From: Thermoprotei archaeon
Lineage (GTDB): Archaea > Thermoproteota > Thermoprotei_A > Sulfolobales > Acidilobaceae
DNA: 52,272 nt
Direction: 5' to 3'
Assembly (NCBI GenBank): GCA_029335875.2
Contig: JARJMZ020000037.1
Span: 1-52,272 of the forward strand
The notes under the pieces are model-generated. The model saw only the letters and a list, made by a program, of their open reading frames with translations, made no database searches and had not been told where the DNA came from. Both the position numbers and the translations under genes were made by a program. Each line of letters begins with the position of its first letter. Position 1 is the first letter of the stretch. Shown in pieces: positions 44,627-52,272 of this stretch.

Positions 44627-46186
44627 ATGGTGTGTCTTTTTGTGGGAAAAGAGGGTTATGTTTTAGCCGTCGATATAGGTACTTCAATGTTGAAGGCCGG
44701 CTTGGTCGATGTTTCCGACTTCACTGTTAAGGTTAAGGTTTCCGAGAGGGCTTCATTTAACGCCCCCAGGCATGGCTGGGCTGAGGTTGACCCTGAGGGT
44801 TTATGGGCTGAAGTGTCCAGGCTAGTTTCGGAAGTCGCCGGCCCCTATTACGGTCTTATTAGGGGTTTAACTGTTAGCGGGCACATGGCCGGGGTAGTTC
44901 CTATCGATAAGAGTGGGAGTCCTTTAAGGAATTTAATAATATGGCTTGATGAGAGGGCCGCCGGGTACCCTAGAGAGTTGTGGAGTGGCTTCCCAAAGTT
45001 TAAGGGGTATAACTTTGCTAGGCTTGTGGAGTTTCTCTTGATAACTGGCGGGGCCCCCAGCAGGACTGGTAAGGATCCCTTGTCTAAGATGGACTGGATC
45101 CGCCATAACGAGCCTGAAGTGTGGCGCAGGACTTTTAAAATCCTCGGAACCAATGGCTTCATAATCTTTAAGCTTACAGGAAACCATGTTATAAGCCCTG
45201 ACGAAGCATGCCTTACATGGCTCCTAGACCGTGGGGACAGGTGGAGTTTAAGGCTCCTAAGGAGGTATAATATGCCTTTAGAGTTTCTCCCAAGGATCTC
45301 CAAGTCCACAGACATAGCGGGCTACGTGCTCGGAGAGGTTTCAAGAGACCTTAACGTGCCCCCCAATACTCCCGTAATAGTGGGCTCCGGGGATCTAACT
45401 TCCGCAGCCGTGGGCTCCGGGGCTGTCGGCGAGGGGGAGCTTCACGTTTACATAGGGACGAGTAGCTGGGTTGCGGGCCACATTAGTAGGAGGAAGGTCG
45501 ACCTACTACACTACATAGGATCTATACCTAGCGCCATACCCGGCATGTACCTGCTTGTGGCTGAGCAGGAAATAGCTGGAGGGGCCCTCGACCACATAAT
45601 GAAGCTCCTCGGGGTTGAAGGTAACTATGGTCTAGTTGAGGAGCTAGCTTCTAAGGCGGCTCCAGGCTCTAGGGGGCTTATATTCGCTCCATGGCTTTAT
45701 GGTGAAAGAGCCCCCATAGACGACCCTGAGGTTAGGGGCGCGTTAATAGGTTTAAGCCTGGATCATGGGAGAAGCGATGTTCTAAGAGCTGTAATGGAGG
45801 GTGTAGCCTTGAACATAAAATGGTCTCACACATACATGGAGAAGATCGTGGGGCCTAGAAATAGTGTTAACATTGTGGGAGGTGGGGCTAAAAGCGAGCT
45901 CTGGTGCCAGATAATAGCGAACACTCTCAACAAGCTAGTTTACAGGATCAGGGAGCCTGAAAACTCCACTCTTCGAGGCTCGGCTATGATAGCCTCGGTA
46001 GCTCTCGGGATAGTCCCGGATTTTAAGAGTGCCGCTTCGAGGCTGGCTGTGGATAAAGAGTTTAAGCCGGATAAAGAACAGGCCCAAACATACCACAGCC
46101 TCTTCAAGGAGTACATTAAAATATATGGTAGGCTTAAGGAAACATTCTACAAGCTGGGCGAGTTGAGGAGGGTTACGGCTGGTTGA
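44627..46186 (+). CDS. FGGY-family carbohydrate kinase (xylulokinase-like)
   Basis: 519 residues, the normal length. Motifs are AVDIGTSMLKAGLVD (first phosphate loop), GHMAGVVPIDKSGSPLRN, IIWLDERAAGYP (catalytic region), GSGDLTSAAVGSGAVGEGEL and GGGAKSELWCQIIANTL (adenosine binding). Closest in plan to xylulokinase (sequence HGWAEVDPEGLW is typical), but the sugar cannot be fixed from motifs. No sugar isomerase or transporter is adjacent. Confidence 0.88.
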   Translation: MVCLFVGKEGYVLAVDIGTSMLKAGLVDVSDFTVKVKVSERASFNAPRHGWAEVDPEGLWAEVSRLVSEVAGPYYGLIRGLTVSGHMAGVVPIDKSGSPLRNLIIWLDERAAGYPRELWSGFPKFKGYNFARLVEFLLITGGAPSRTGKDPLSKMDWIRHNEPEVWRRTFKILGTNGFIIFKLTGNHVISPDEACLTWLLDRGDRWSLRLLRRYNMPLEFLPRISKSTDIAGYVLGEVSRDLNVPPNTPVIVGSGDLTSAAVGSGAVGEGELHVYIGTSSWVAGHISRRKVDLLHYIGSIPSAIPGMYLLVAEQEIAGGALDHIMKLLGVEGNYGLVEELASKAAPGSRGLIFAPWLYGERAPIDDPEVRGALIGLSLDHGRSDVLRAVMEGVALNIKWSHTYMEKIVGPRNSVNIVGGGAKSELWCQIIANTLNKLVYRIREPENSTLRGSAMIASVALGIVPDFKSAASRLAVDKEFKPDKEQAQTYHSLFKEYIKIYGRLKETFYKLGELRRVTAG

Positions 46187-46224
46187 GAGTCGAGCCTCCC
46201 TGGGGGTTCTATACCTTGTTAACC

Positions 46225-47637
46225 CTATATCAGGATGTTGACGGCTTCCGCTAAAGCCTCCTCTACTATGTCGGGGGGCATTAGTCTTATTAGCTCGTTT
46301 ATCAGTAGCATGCTCTCTCCAGATATTATCGAGTCCCCCCTTATTCCAAGGGCTTCTAAGGCTTTCCCATAGCCCTCCCTCTCCACTATGCTCACCACGT
46401 GTTTTAGAGCCTCCTCTACAGCTGGTGGTTTGTGCTCTCTTAACGTTTCCTCTAAGTCTTTCAGGAAAGCGTCCATTGAGCTCTCGTGTATAGGGCTTAT
46501 AGTCATGTGTAGGGTTGGGGGGAAGTTTAGGTAGAGGGATCCAGGCTGTACTTGGAGTCTCCAACCTCTCCTAGCCATGTCTATTGATAGTAGGGTCACG
46601 TTAACGTTTTCTCCCGTGAAGGCTACTATGCTCGATTCAGGCTTCCCCACGATCTTTAAGCCCAAGTTCTCTAATCCCGCCACTAGTTTCCTCTTAGCGT
46701 TTAACACTTTACCAGCCATTTTAAGGTAACCCTTATATCCTAGGTAGTTTATCGCAGCCCACGAAGCTGCTAGCGTGCCCGCGGACCTCGTTGATAATAT
46801 AGCAGTGTTTACTAGGGGGTAGCCTGGCCATCTCGTGCCCACGAAAATGTTATGTTTCCTCAAATCCCTGCTCCTGAAAAGTACTACTGAAGCTCCTTTA
46901 AGCGCGTAGCCGTATTTATGTAAATCTACTGAAATAGAAGTGACCCCCTCAAGTTTAAACGTGAAATCCGGAACCCTCTCCCCCAAATCCCTCAGGAAAG
47001 GTAGGATGAAGCCGCCTATACAGGCGTCGACGTGAAGCAGCACCTTACTATCGAGAGCTATATCGCTTAAACCCCTAATATCATCTACAGACCCATAAGG
47101 GTAGTTGGGGGCAGACCCCACTATTAGGGCAGTGTTCCCGCCAACTTTCTCGTTAACAGCGTCAACATCAACCTTACCAGTCTCAAGGTCTACCGGGGCG
47201 AAAACAGGCTTTAAGCCTAGGTAAACAGCCGCCTTGAGGAAAGCCGGGTGCGCAGTATATGGGAGAATAACCTCAGGAACCCCCGTTTTGCCTGAAGCCC
47301 TAAAAGCCTCTCTAGAAGCTTTAACAGCCAACATTATACTCTCAGTACCACCATAAGTAAAGTTACCTGTAACCTCCTCACCCCCATCCATTAGAGAAGC
47401 TACTGCCCTAACAACTTCACGCTCCAACCTTAAAATACTCGGGTACATAACAAAGTTGAGCATAGTCTTATCCATGTAAAGCTCGTAAGCCTCCCTCAAC
47501 AACCTCCTAAGAACAGCGTCTCCAGTCTCGTACGAGTGAGCAAACATTCTCCCGCCACTAGGCTCAGGCTCCCCCCTTGAAAACTCGGCCAGCCTCTCTA
47601 AAATAACCCTAGGATCTTCCCCTCCAAGCGGAAACAT
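46225..47637 (-). CDS. PLP-dependent decarboxylase/aldolase, S1P-lyase or MfnA-like
   Basis: About 470 residues of the group II decarboxylase/sphingosine-phosphate lyase-like family. GNFTYGGTESIMLAVKASRE is the cofactor phosphate region, VLLHVDACIGGFI holds the pyridine-binding Asp, and SVDLHKYGYALKG carries the Schiff-base Lys. Archaeal members include tyrosine/aspartate decarboxylase MfnA, but sequence such as NFVMYPSILRLEREVV also fits S1P-lyase-like proteins, and the substrate is not clear. The ATG at 47637 is preferred to the TTG at 47661 because a GGGTG then has fair spacing. Confidence 0.8.
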   Translation of the reverse strand: MFPLGGEDPRVILERLAEFSRGEPEPSGGRMFAHSYETGDAVLRRLLREAYELYMDKTMLNFVMYPSILRLEREVVRAVASLMDGGEEVTGNFTYGGTESIMLAVKASREAFRASGKTGVPEVILPYTAHPAFLKAAVYLGLKPVFAPVDLETGKVDVDAVNEKVGGNTALIVGSAPNYPYGSVDDIRGLSDIALDSKVLLHVDACIGGFILPFLRDLGERVPDFTFKLEGVTSISVDLHKYGYALKGASVVLFRSRDLRKHNIFVGTRWPGYPLVNTAILSTRSAGTLAASWAAINYLGYKGYLKMAGKVLNAKRKLVAGLENLGLKIVGKPESSIVAFTGENVNVTLLSIDMARRGWRLQVQPGSLYLNFPPTLHMTISPIHESSMDAFLKDLEETLREHKPPAVEEALKHVVSIVEREGYGKALEALGIRGDSIISGESMLLINELIRLMPPDIVEEALAEAVNILI

Positions 47638-48176
47638 AGCCAAAGCCAGCACCCATAACAACTAGGCTCCCCCTAAATCCTTTAAAGGCTACTTTACCCA
47701 AACACTACTCCACTCTAAGGGCTCCTCCCTAGTGGGGACTTAGCCCGGGATCTCAGGGGGCCTACGAACCTGTAAGATTTATCGAAGCCCGGAAATACTC
47801 AACCCCACACTCTATATGGGGCGCTTCTATGTTCCCCGTTTGCGAGTTAAAAGCTGAAGGGGGCACCTTCAATTTTAGAAGCGGATCTTGAAAGTTTGGA
47901 GGTCTGCCCGTCATGATACAATCATCCCTCTTTCTGGAGCGGCTTCTTCATCCCTCCAGCTTCACGCTAACACGAATCAGCCAAATGCCTTCCGTTCACT
48001 CCCTCACATCCGGGAGTATTTCATCATCCAATATAATGGTGTGAGGCAAAGCTTAAATCTTACAGATAGCTGAGGGCTCATGCATGCTAGACTAGGGGTG
48101 AATTCTCCACCGTCACGGGAGAATCCTCGCCTTAATTTAAGGATTACGTGTTTCCCGGCTTGTTGGGGGTGGGGTT
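47638..48176. other. Intergenic region with a candidate sRNA and a hairpin
   Basis: No protein gene is supported (a 61-codon frame at 47888 looks random). It holds the candidate C/D RNA at 47975..48029 and a 7-bp hairpin ATTCTCC (48102-48108)/GGAGAAT (48118-48124) followed by the palindrome-like CTTAATTTAAG. The hairpin is downstream of the GatE stop and may belong to its transcript end. Confidence 0.4.
47975..48029 (-). ncRNA. Candidate C/D box sRNA
   Basis: On the minus strand a C box ATGATGA (48021-48027 on plus) is followed about 40 nt later by a D box CTGA (47977-47980), near the 50-60 nt of archaeal C/D RNAs. A TATA-like ATTTAAGC ends about 25-30 nt before the C box. The internal D'/C' pair is weak, and the terminal stem is short, so this is a suggestion only. 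Confidence 0.25.
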
Positions 48177-50111
48177 TCACCGTTTCTCTGGGGAAGGGTG
48201 TAAATGGTGTTCTAGCCTCTTTTTTACTAGTTCTGACACTTTTCTTCCATCCATTTTTCCTCTTAGTTTTTCCATGACTCTTCCCATAATGAGTCCTGCG
48301 GCTTTATGGCCTTTTGCCTTGACTTCTTCCATGTTTGCTTTTATGGTTTCATCTATTATTTTTATAGCTTCCTCTTCTGTTACTGTTTTTAGGCCTAGGG
48401 TTTCAATTATGGAGTCCACGCTTTTTTCAGGGTTTTTGGCTGCTTCTTCTAGTATTGTTTCCGCCGCCTCCTTGGCTACTACTCCTCTGGCTATGGCTTC
48501 TGCGAGCTCTTCTATTCTTTCGTCTGGTATTGCTTCCACGTCTACTCCTTTGCCTTTTAAGCCTCTTAGGGTTACTATGAATATTGAGGCTATTACGCTT
48601 GCCGGGATTTTCTCGTGATGTTTTTCTATGAGCTTCTCTATCAGGTCTAGTCTTGGGTCTGAGAGGGCTTCTAGGGCTAGCTCTCTGGATAGCCCGTGTT
48701 TCAGGGTTAGCCTTTCGAGCTTCACGTTTAAAGGCTCTGGTTTTATTTTCTCAGCCTCCCTTAGGAGGTCTTCCGTGACGTTCACGGGCGGTATGTCAGT
48801 CTCAGGATACATTCTCGCGGCTCCAGGCCTGGGTCTCATGTATCTCGTTGTTCCATCCTCGTTGGCCGCCCTAGTCTCTTCCGGGACCCCTTTAAAGGCT
48901 GCTTTAACCCTTTCTACAGCGGAGGCTAAAGCTTTCAGGGCTCTGCCTCTATCGTCGGCGACTATTATGAAAGCGTCACTCTCAGGGCTCGCTCTTAGAG
49001 CCTTATATATCGCTTGGAGCTCTTCAAAACTAATACCATACCCTGGGAGCTCGTCGCTGTGTATTAGGCCGCCGGCTCCAGACCAGAATCTCACGTAGTC
49101 AGCTATCTCGCTCCCAAACCTTTTACCGGGAGCGACTTCGAAGCCTAGGAGCCCTTTCATTCTAGGGAGTTTAAGTCCCAGTATTACGCCTCCAGAATCC
49201 AGAGCTCTCCTAAGCACTCTACTCTTAGATTCCCTGAGGAGCCCTGTTAACTCTACAGGGTCCAGGGTAATGTCCTCCTCTCTTAAACCCCTGCGTTTAA
49301 GCTCATCCCTGACCTTGAGGAGGTTGAGCTGCCTTAAAACCTCATAGTGGACTACTTTAGGTATGAGCTCTAAACGTTGAACCCCCTTGATCTCGGTCTT
49401 AGCACCCCCTCTTATGCTCACGTTCAAGTCTTGCCTTATAGTACCCAAACCCCTCTTAACCCTGCCTGTAAGCCTCAAAAACCTCCCTATCGCTAAGGCT
49501 ACATCCCTAGCCTCCTCAGGGCTCCCTATGACTGGGGCTGTAGCTATTTCTATGAGGGGTATGCCGAGCCTGTCAAGCCTGTAAACTACTTTAGCCCCCT
49601 CCTCCCCAACTTTCCTCGCCGCATCCTCCTCGAGACATATAGTCTCTATAGGGATCCTCCTACCGTTAACTTCAAGCCAGCCTCCCACAGCTATCAGTGC
49701 TGTCCTCTGGAAGCCGCTAGTGTTACTACCATCTATCACAACCTTCCTCATAACGTGGATCTCGTCGAAAACGTGGGAGTTGAGGGTCATGGCGACAGCT
49801 ATAGCCACAGCTAGCGCATCATGATTTACGCCATGCGGGGGCTCCTCGTCTGCCTCAACAAGGCAGGAGCTCTTAATGGGGGACTGGTATTCGTAGAAAC
49901 GCCCCCTCCTCCACTCGAATAGAGCTGCTGGGTCAACATCGCCGAGCTCGCTCCTGGTAGGCCTGAGATACCTCGTTATACTAACACTCTCCCCCTCCTC
50001 GAGAATTGCCGGGCATTTGCAGAAGAGCTTGCGCCCGACGTCTAGTTGCTGGTGTATTTCGAGGCCAACCTTAAGCCCTAAACTCTCATAGTCTATCTTA
50101 GTCTCGCTCAT
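48177..50111 (-). CDS. gatE: Glutamyl-tRNA(Gln) amidotransferase subunit E
   Basis: About 644 residues. GLEIHQQLDVGRKLFCKCPA at the start is the GatE/GatB hallmark, followed by the kinase/amidotransferase core (for example VVIDGSNTSGFQRTALIA, CLEEDAARKV and GLGTIRQDLNVSI), a GAD-like insertion in the middle and the helical tail. With GatD it turns Glu-tRNA(Gln) to Gln-tRNA(Gln). The ATG at 50111 overlaps the gatD stop as ATGA with AGGTGGG just upstream, so the GTG at 50120 is not needed. Second gene of the gatDE operon. Confidence 0.95.
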   Translation of the reverse strand: MSETKIDYESLGLKVGLEIHQQLDVGRKLFCKCPAILEEGESVSITRYLRPTRSELGDVDPAALFEWRRGRFYEYQSPIKSSCLVEADEEPPHGVNHDALAVAIAVAMTLNSHVFDEIHVMRKVVIDGSNTSGFQRTALIAVGGWLEVNGRRIPIETICLEEDAARKVGEEGAKVVYRLDRLGIPLIEIATAPVIGSPEEARDVALAIGRFLRLTGRVKRGLGTIRQDLNVSIRGGAKTEIKGVQRLELIPKVVHYEVLRQLNLLKVRDELKRRGLREEDITLDPVELTGLLRESKSRVLRRALDSGGVILGLKLPRMKGLLGFEVAPGKRFGSEIADYVRFWSGAGGLIHSDELPGYGISFEELQAIYKALRASPESDAFIIVADDRGRALKALASAVERVKAAFKGVPEETRAANEDGTTRYMRPRPGAARMYPETDIPPVNVTEDLLREAEKIKPEPLNVKLERLTLKHGLSRELALEALSDPRLDLIEKLIEKHHEKIPASVIASIFIVTLRGLKGKGVDVEAIPDERIEELAEAIARGVVAKEAAETILEEAAKNPEKSVDSIIETLGLKTVTEEEAIKIIDETIKANMEEVKAKGHKAAGLIMGRVMEKLRGKMDGRKVSELVKKRLEHHLHPSPEKR

Positions 50112-51457
50112 ACGTCCCACCTGGGGTAGAGTTTCACATCGTGCCTACCGCTTATCTCCCCCGCGAGGTTTGATAGCATTAGACTCCTCACTTCCCCCAT
50201 GTCCCTTGTTCTAGCTAGGACCCAGGAGAGCTTCACATAGGCTACTTCTGCTAGCATGTCCTCAACGGGTATGACGCCCACTTCAAGCATTTTCCTCCCC
50301 GTACTGTATACGTTCAAGTTAACCCTCCCGAACACTGTCTGGGTAGCGGCTACTACGGGGATCCCGCTCTCGACAGCCCTCCTAATAGAATCTATAGCGT
50401 CACTGGACACGTGCCCGAACCCGGTGCCTTCAACCACTATGCCGTGGAACCCCCTGTCAACAAGGGTGTCTATAACCTCAGATATGGGGCCTGGAAAGTG
50501 TTTTATTAGGGCAACCTTCTCGTCAAAACCATTGTCAACCTGCAACAGCTCGGAGCCCCTAACCCTAAACTTCTCCTCCAACATCTCTATCCTACCCTCA
50601 CGTGGCCACACCCTGGCTAGGGGCCTCGCGTTCACAGACTGGAAGGCATCCCTCCTACTCGAGTGCATCTTCCTAACCCTAACCCCCCTATGGACGAGGG
50701 CGTAAGTGTCCCCGCTTTCACCATGCATAACCACGGCAACCTCGGCGAATGGAGCCTTAGAAGCTACCAGCGTCGCGGATACTAGGTTAAACGCTGCATC
50801 ACTACTCGGCCTATCACTACTCCTCTGAGACCCCGTCATAGCTATGGGCACTGGGAGCCCCCTATGGAAGGCGAAAGAGAGGGCTGCAGCAGTATAGCTC
50901 ATAGTGTCTGTGCCGTGAGTCACCACTACACCGTCATAGCCCATACTTATAGCCCTCGCGACACCCTCCACGATCTTATGCCACATCCAAGGCTTCATGT
51001 CCTCGCTTAGCACGGCGAACAACTGCTCCACATCAATACTAGTATACTTAAACATCTCGGGGACGCTAAGCGCTAACTCCTCGGGGGACAGGTATGGTTT
51101 AACAGCTCCAGTCTCATAGTCAACCCTGCTAGCCACCGTGCCCCCGCACCCTAGTACAAAGACCCTCTTATCCCCAACTTCAAGCTCCTCAACTAGGGGT
51201 ACCGGGGCTCCAGGCTCCCCCCTCTCAACCCTCCCAGCTTTTTCTATAGTCTCCCCGCCTCTTATTCTGACGCCAACGTTGTAGCCGTTTCTAAGCTTCA
51301 ATACTATGATAGGCTCGTCACCCCCAGAATACCTGGGCATGAGAACCCCCTCTATTGTGAAGCCGTCGCCCCTAGTTATTCTAATAAAGTCCCCGGGCTC
51401 TACCCCAACATCCCTAAGCATTGACGCTAAAAGCCCCTTATAGCCGAAATACTCCAT
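50108..51457 (-). CDS. gatD: Glutamyl-tRNA(Gln) amidotransferase subunit D
   Basis: 449 residues. An N-terminal GatD-specific domain (to about 95) is followed by an L-asparaginase-type domain: FVLGCGGTVASRVDYETGAV with the first catalytic Thr, VVTHGTDTMSYTAAAL with the second Thr/Asp pair, and a conserved Lys region after it. GatD frees ammonia from glutamine (or asparagine) for GatE. First gene of the operon; its promoter faces that of eS30. Confidence 0.95.
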   Translation of the reverse strand: MEYFGYKGLLASMLRDVGVEPGDFIRITRGDGFTIEGVLMPRYSGGDEPIIVLKLRNGYNVGVRIRGGETIEKAGRVERGEPGAPVPLVEELEVGDKRVFVLGCGGTVASRVDYETGAVKPYLSPEELALSVPEMFKYTSIDVEQLFAVLSEDMKPWMWHKIVEGVARAISMGYDGVVVTHGTDTMSYTAAALSFAFHRGLPVPIAMTGSQRSSDRPSSDAAFNLVSATLVASKAPFAEVAVVMHGESGDTYALVHRGVRVRKMHSSRRDAFQSVNARPLARVWPREGRIEMLEEKFRVRGSELLQVDNGFDEKVALIKHFPGPISEVIDTLVDRGFHGIVVEGTGFGHVSSDAIDSIRRAVESGIPVVAATQTVFGRVNLNVYSTGRKMLEVGVIPVEDMLAEVAYVKLSWVLARTRDMGEVRSLMLSNLAGEISGRHDVKLYPRWDV

Positions 51458-51525
51458 AAGCTCCAGCCCTTACATCAATAAGTTATTTAAACCCTAAAGC
51501 TTAATAATAATAGCGGTGCTATGGA
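51458..51525. promoter_or_regulatory. Bidirectional promoter between gatD and eS30
   Basis: 68 bp between divergent starts. GTTATTTAAACCC at 51482-51494 can serve as TATA for either strand (plus ATTTAAAC; minus GTTTAAAT). GCGGTGCTATGGA before the eS30 ATG gives its ribosome-binding site. Sharing suggests both genes respond to growth together. Confidence 0.5.
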
Positions 51526-51690
51526 ATGCCCACGCACGGGTCTATGACTAAAGCTGGCAAAGTTAGAAAGGCTACGCCTAAGATCGAGGCTAAGCCTAAG
51601 AAGAGGCTCTCACCCAAGTCGAATAATAGAGCTAAATATGCTAAACTCCTCGAGAAGCCCCTAACAACAGCGGCTAAGAGTATGGTTTAA
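51526..51690 (+). CDS. rps30e: Ribosomal protein eS30
   Basis: 54 residues, MPTHGSMTKAGKVRKATPK at the start, very basic, with RAKYAKLLEKP toward the end. This matches archaeal eS30 (S30e) of the small ribosomal subunit in length and in the SxTKAGKVR motif. The ATG at 51526 follows GGTG. Its TAA overlaps the stop of the convergent CoA-transferase gene. The protein is known mainly from Thermoproteota and a few sister lines. Confidence 0.92.
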   Translation: MPTHGSMTKAGKVRKATPKIEAKPKKRLSPKSNNRAKYAKLLEKPLTTAAKSMV

Positions 51691-52272
51691 GCTATTACAC
51701 CCTCCCTCCTAAGCTTATCTATCTCCCCATCACTATAGCCTAGCTCCCTTAATACATCATTAGTGTGCTCTCCAAGCATAGGCGGTGGCCCCTTAGGCCC
51801 CAGTCTAATGCCATTGAAGAGAGCCGGATATAGGAGTTGTTTGATCAAGCCCAGCTTACTGTGTTTAACGTAGCCCACTACTCCAGAGGCTTTAACGTGA
51901 GCGTCATCGAAAACCTCGTCAACCTCGTAGACGGGGCCGCAAGGCACATCGTTATCTTCCAGTATTTTAAGCCAGTAGTCTCTAGGCTTCTCCCTGAACT
52001 TCGACTCTAAGATGGGTATCAGTATTCCTCTATTTTCAACCCTCTTAGGGTTAGAGGAGAACCTTTCATCCCTGCACAGCTCCTCCATCCCGAGAGCCTT
52101 ACATAAGTTCTCCCAAAACCTATCGTTAGTAACGGCTAGAGCAAGCCATTTACCATCGGAACACTGGAAAGCCTGGTAGGGGACTATTGAGGGGTGAGCG
52201 TGCCCCCACCTCCCAGGCTTCCTCCCGGTGAGGAGGTATATCATAGCTATATAGCTCATAGCGAAAACAGCT
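51687..52272 (-). CDS. Family III CoA-transferase (CaiB/BaiF type), C-terminal part, cut by the window end
   Basis: The last 195 or so residues of a CaiB/BaiF-type CoA-transferase; the frame continues past 52272. Visible features are SIVPYQAFQCSDGKWLALA, FWENLCKALGMEEL, the DNDVPCGPVYEVDEVFDD segment and LGEHTNDVLRELGY near the end, all typical. Such enzymes move CoA between organic acids; the acids here are unknown. The catalytic Asp lies in the missing N-terminal half. Confidence 0.85.
   Translation of the reverse strand, partial: AVFAMSYIAMIYLLTGRKPGRWGHAHPSIVPYQAFQCSDGKWLALAVTNDRFWENLCKALGMEELCRDERFSSNPKRVENRGILIPILESKFREKPRDYWLKILEDNDVPCGPVYEVDEVFDDAHVKASGVVGYVKHSKLGLIKQLLYPALFNGIRLGPKGPPPMLGEHTNDVLRELGYSDGEIDKLRREGVIA

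Noticed and set aside
47888..48073. 61-residue plus-strand open frame
   Set aside because: No ribosome-binding site, odd composition and no promoter; it covers the candidate minus-strand RNA.

Overview
The window looks like chromosome from a thermophilic member of the Thermoproteota (crenarchaeote-type archaeon). The evidence is: a ribosomal protein eS30 gene, the archaeal amidotransferase pair GatD/GatE, archaeal TruD, Pth2, Trm5-like, NIP7/PUA-like and DUF460 proteins, a DUF2175 zinc protein, an MTA phosphorylase with the C-terminal CSCC cluster of hyperthermophilic homologues, A/T-rich TATA-type promoters, Arg mostly as AGG/AGA, and many TTG/GTG starts behind GGTG/GAGG ribosome-binding sites. 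A Desulfurococcales-like host is my guess. I see no tRNA, rRNA or CRISPR array.

Layout. (1) 1-7.3 kb: an inverted duplication of a membrane and cell-surface cluster (ABC-2-like permease, small anchored protein, large Thr-rich stalked surface protein). Between the arms are a single ABC ATPase and a small double-anchored protein. The left arm is intact; in the right arm the permease is a pseudogene and the small gene is frameshifted. (2) 7.3-16.7 kb: sparse accessory DNA with an anchored secreted protein, a frameshifted peptide-type ABC substrate-binding protein with a coiled-coil C-terminus, and a frameshifted type IIG-like restriction-modification enzyme. (3) 16.9-19.4 kb: a divergent pair of type IV pilin-like genes. 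(4) 19.4-24.3 kb: AdoMet (or arginine) decarboxylase, MoaB, TatA, an SIS-like protein coupled to MTA phosphorylase, Pth2 and TruD. (5) 24.3-31.9 kb: a PNGase A-like secreted amidase (frameshifted), CopD-like and DUF2175 proteins, a GH16-fold protein, a phosphonate-type ABC operon with in-frame stops in two genes, and a methyltransferase. (6) 32-33.1 kb: a free-standing protein that reads as an intein (Hint fold) without splice residues or exteins. (7) 33-52.3 kb: mostly housekeeping. It holds DUF72, AbrB-ACT, protein isoaspartate methyltransferase, an M28 peptidase, tRNA/rRNA modification genes, CTP synthase, an ArsR-type regulator, DUF460, an FGGY kinase, a PLP decarboxylase, GatE/GatD, eS30 and part of a CoA-transferase.

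How the genes fit together. The AdoMet decarboxylase-like enzyme and MTA phosphorylase fit a polyamine and methylthioadenosine salvage theme. GatD/GatE make Gln-tRNA(Gln). Pth2, TruD, Trm5-like, NSUN-like and NIP7-like proteins form an RNA-maintenance set. The duplicated locus, the substrate-binding proteins, the pilins and PNGase A are cell-surface functions.

Seven genes are interrupted: four by single-base shifts, one (the duplicated permease) by several lesions, and two by in-frame stops. Some shifts fall in short homopolymers, so consensus errors must be excluded before calling all of them pseudogenes. The in-frame stops and the multi-lesion permease copy are harder to explain that way.
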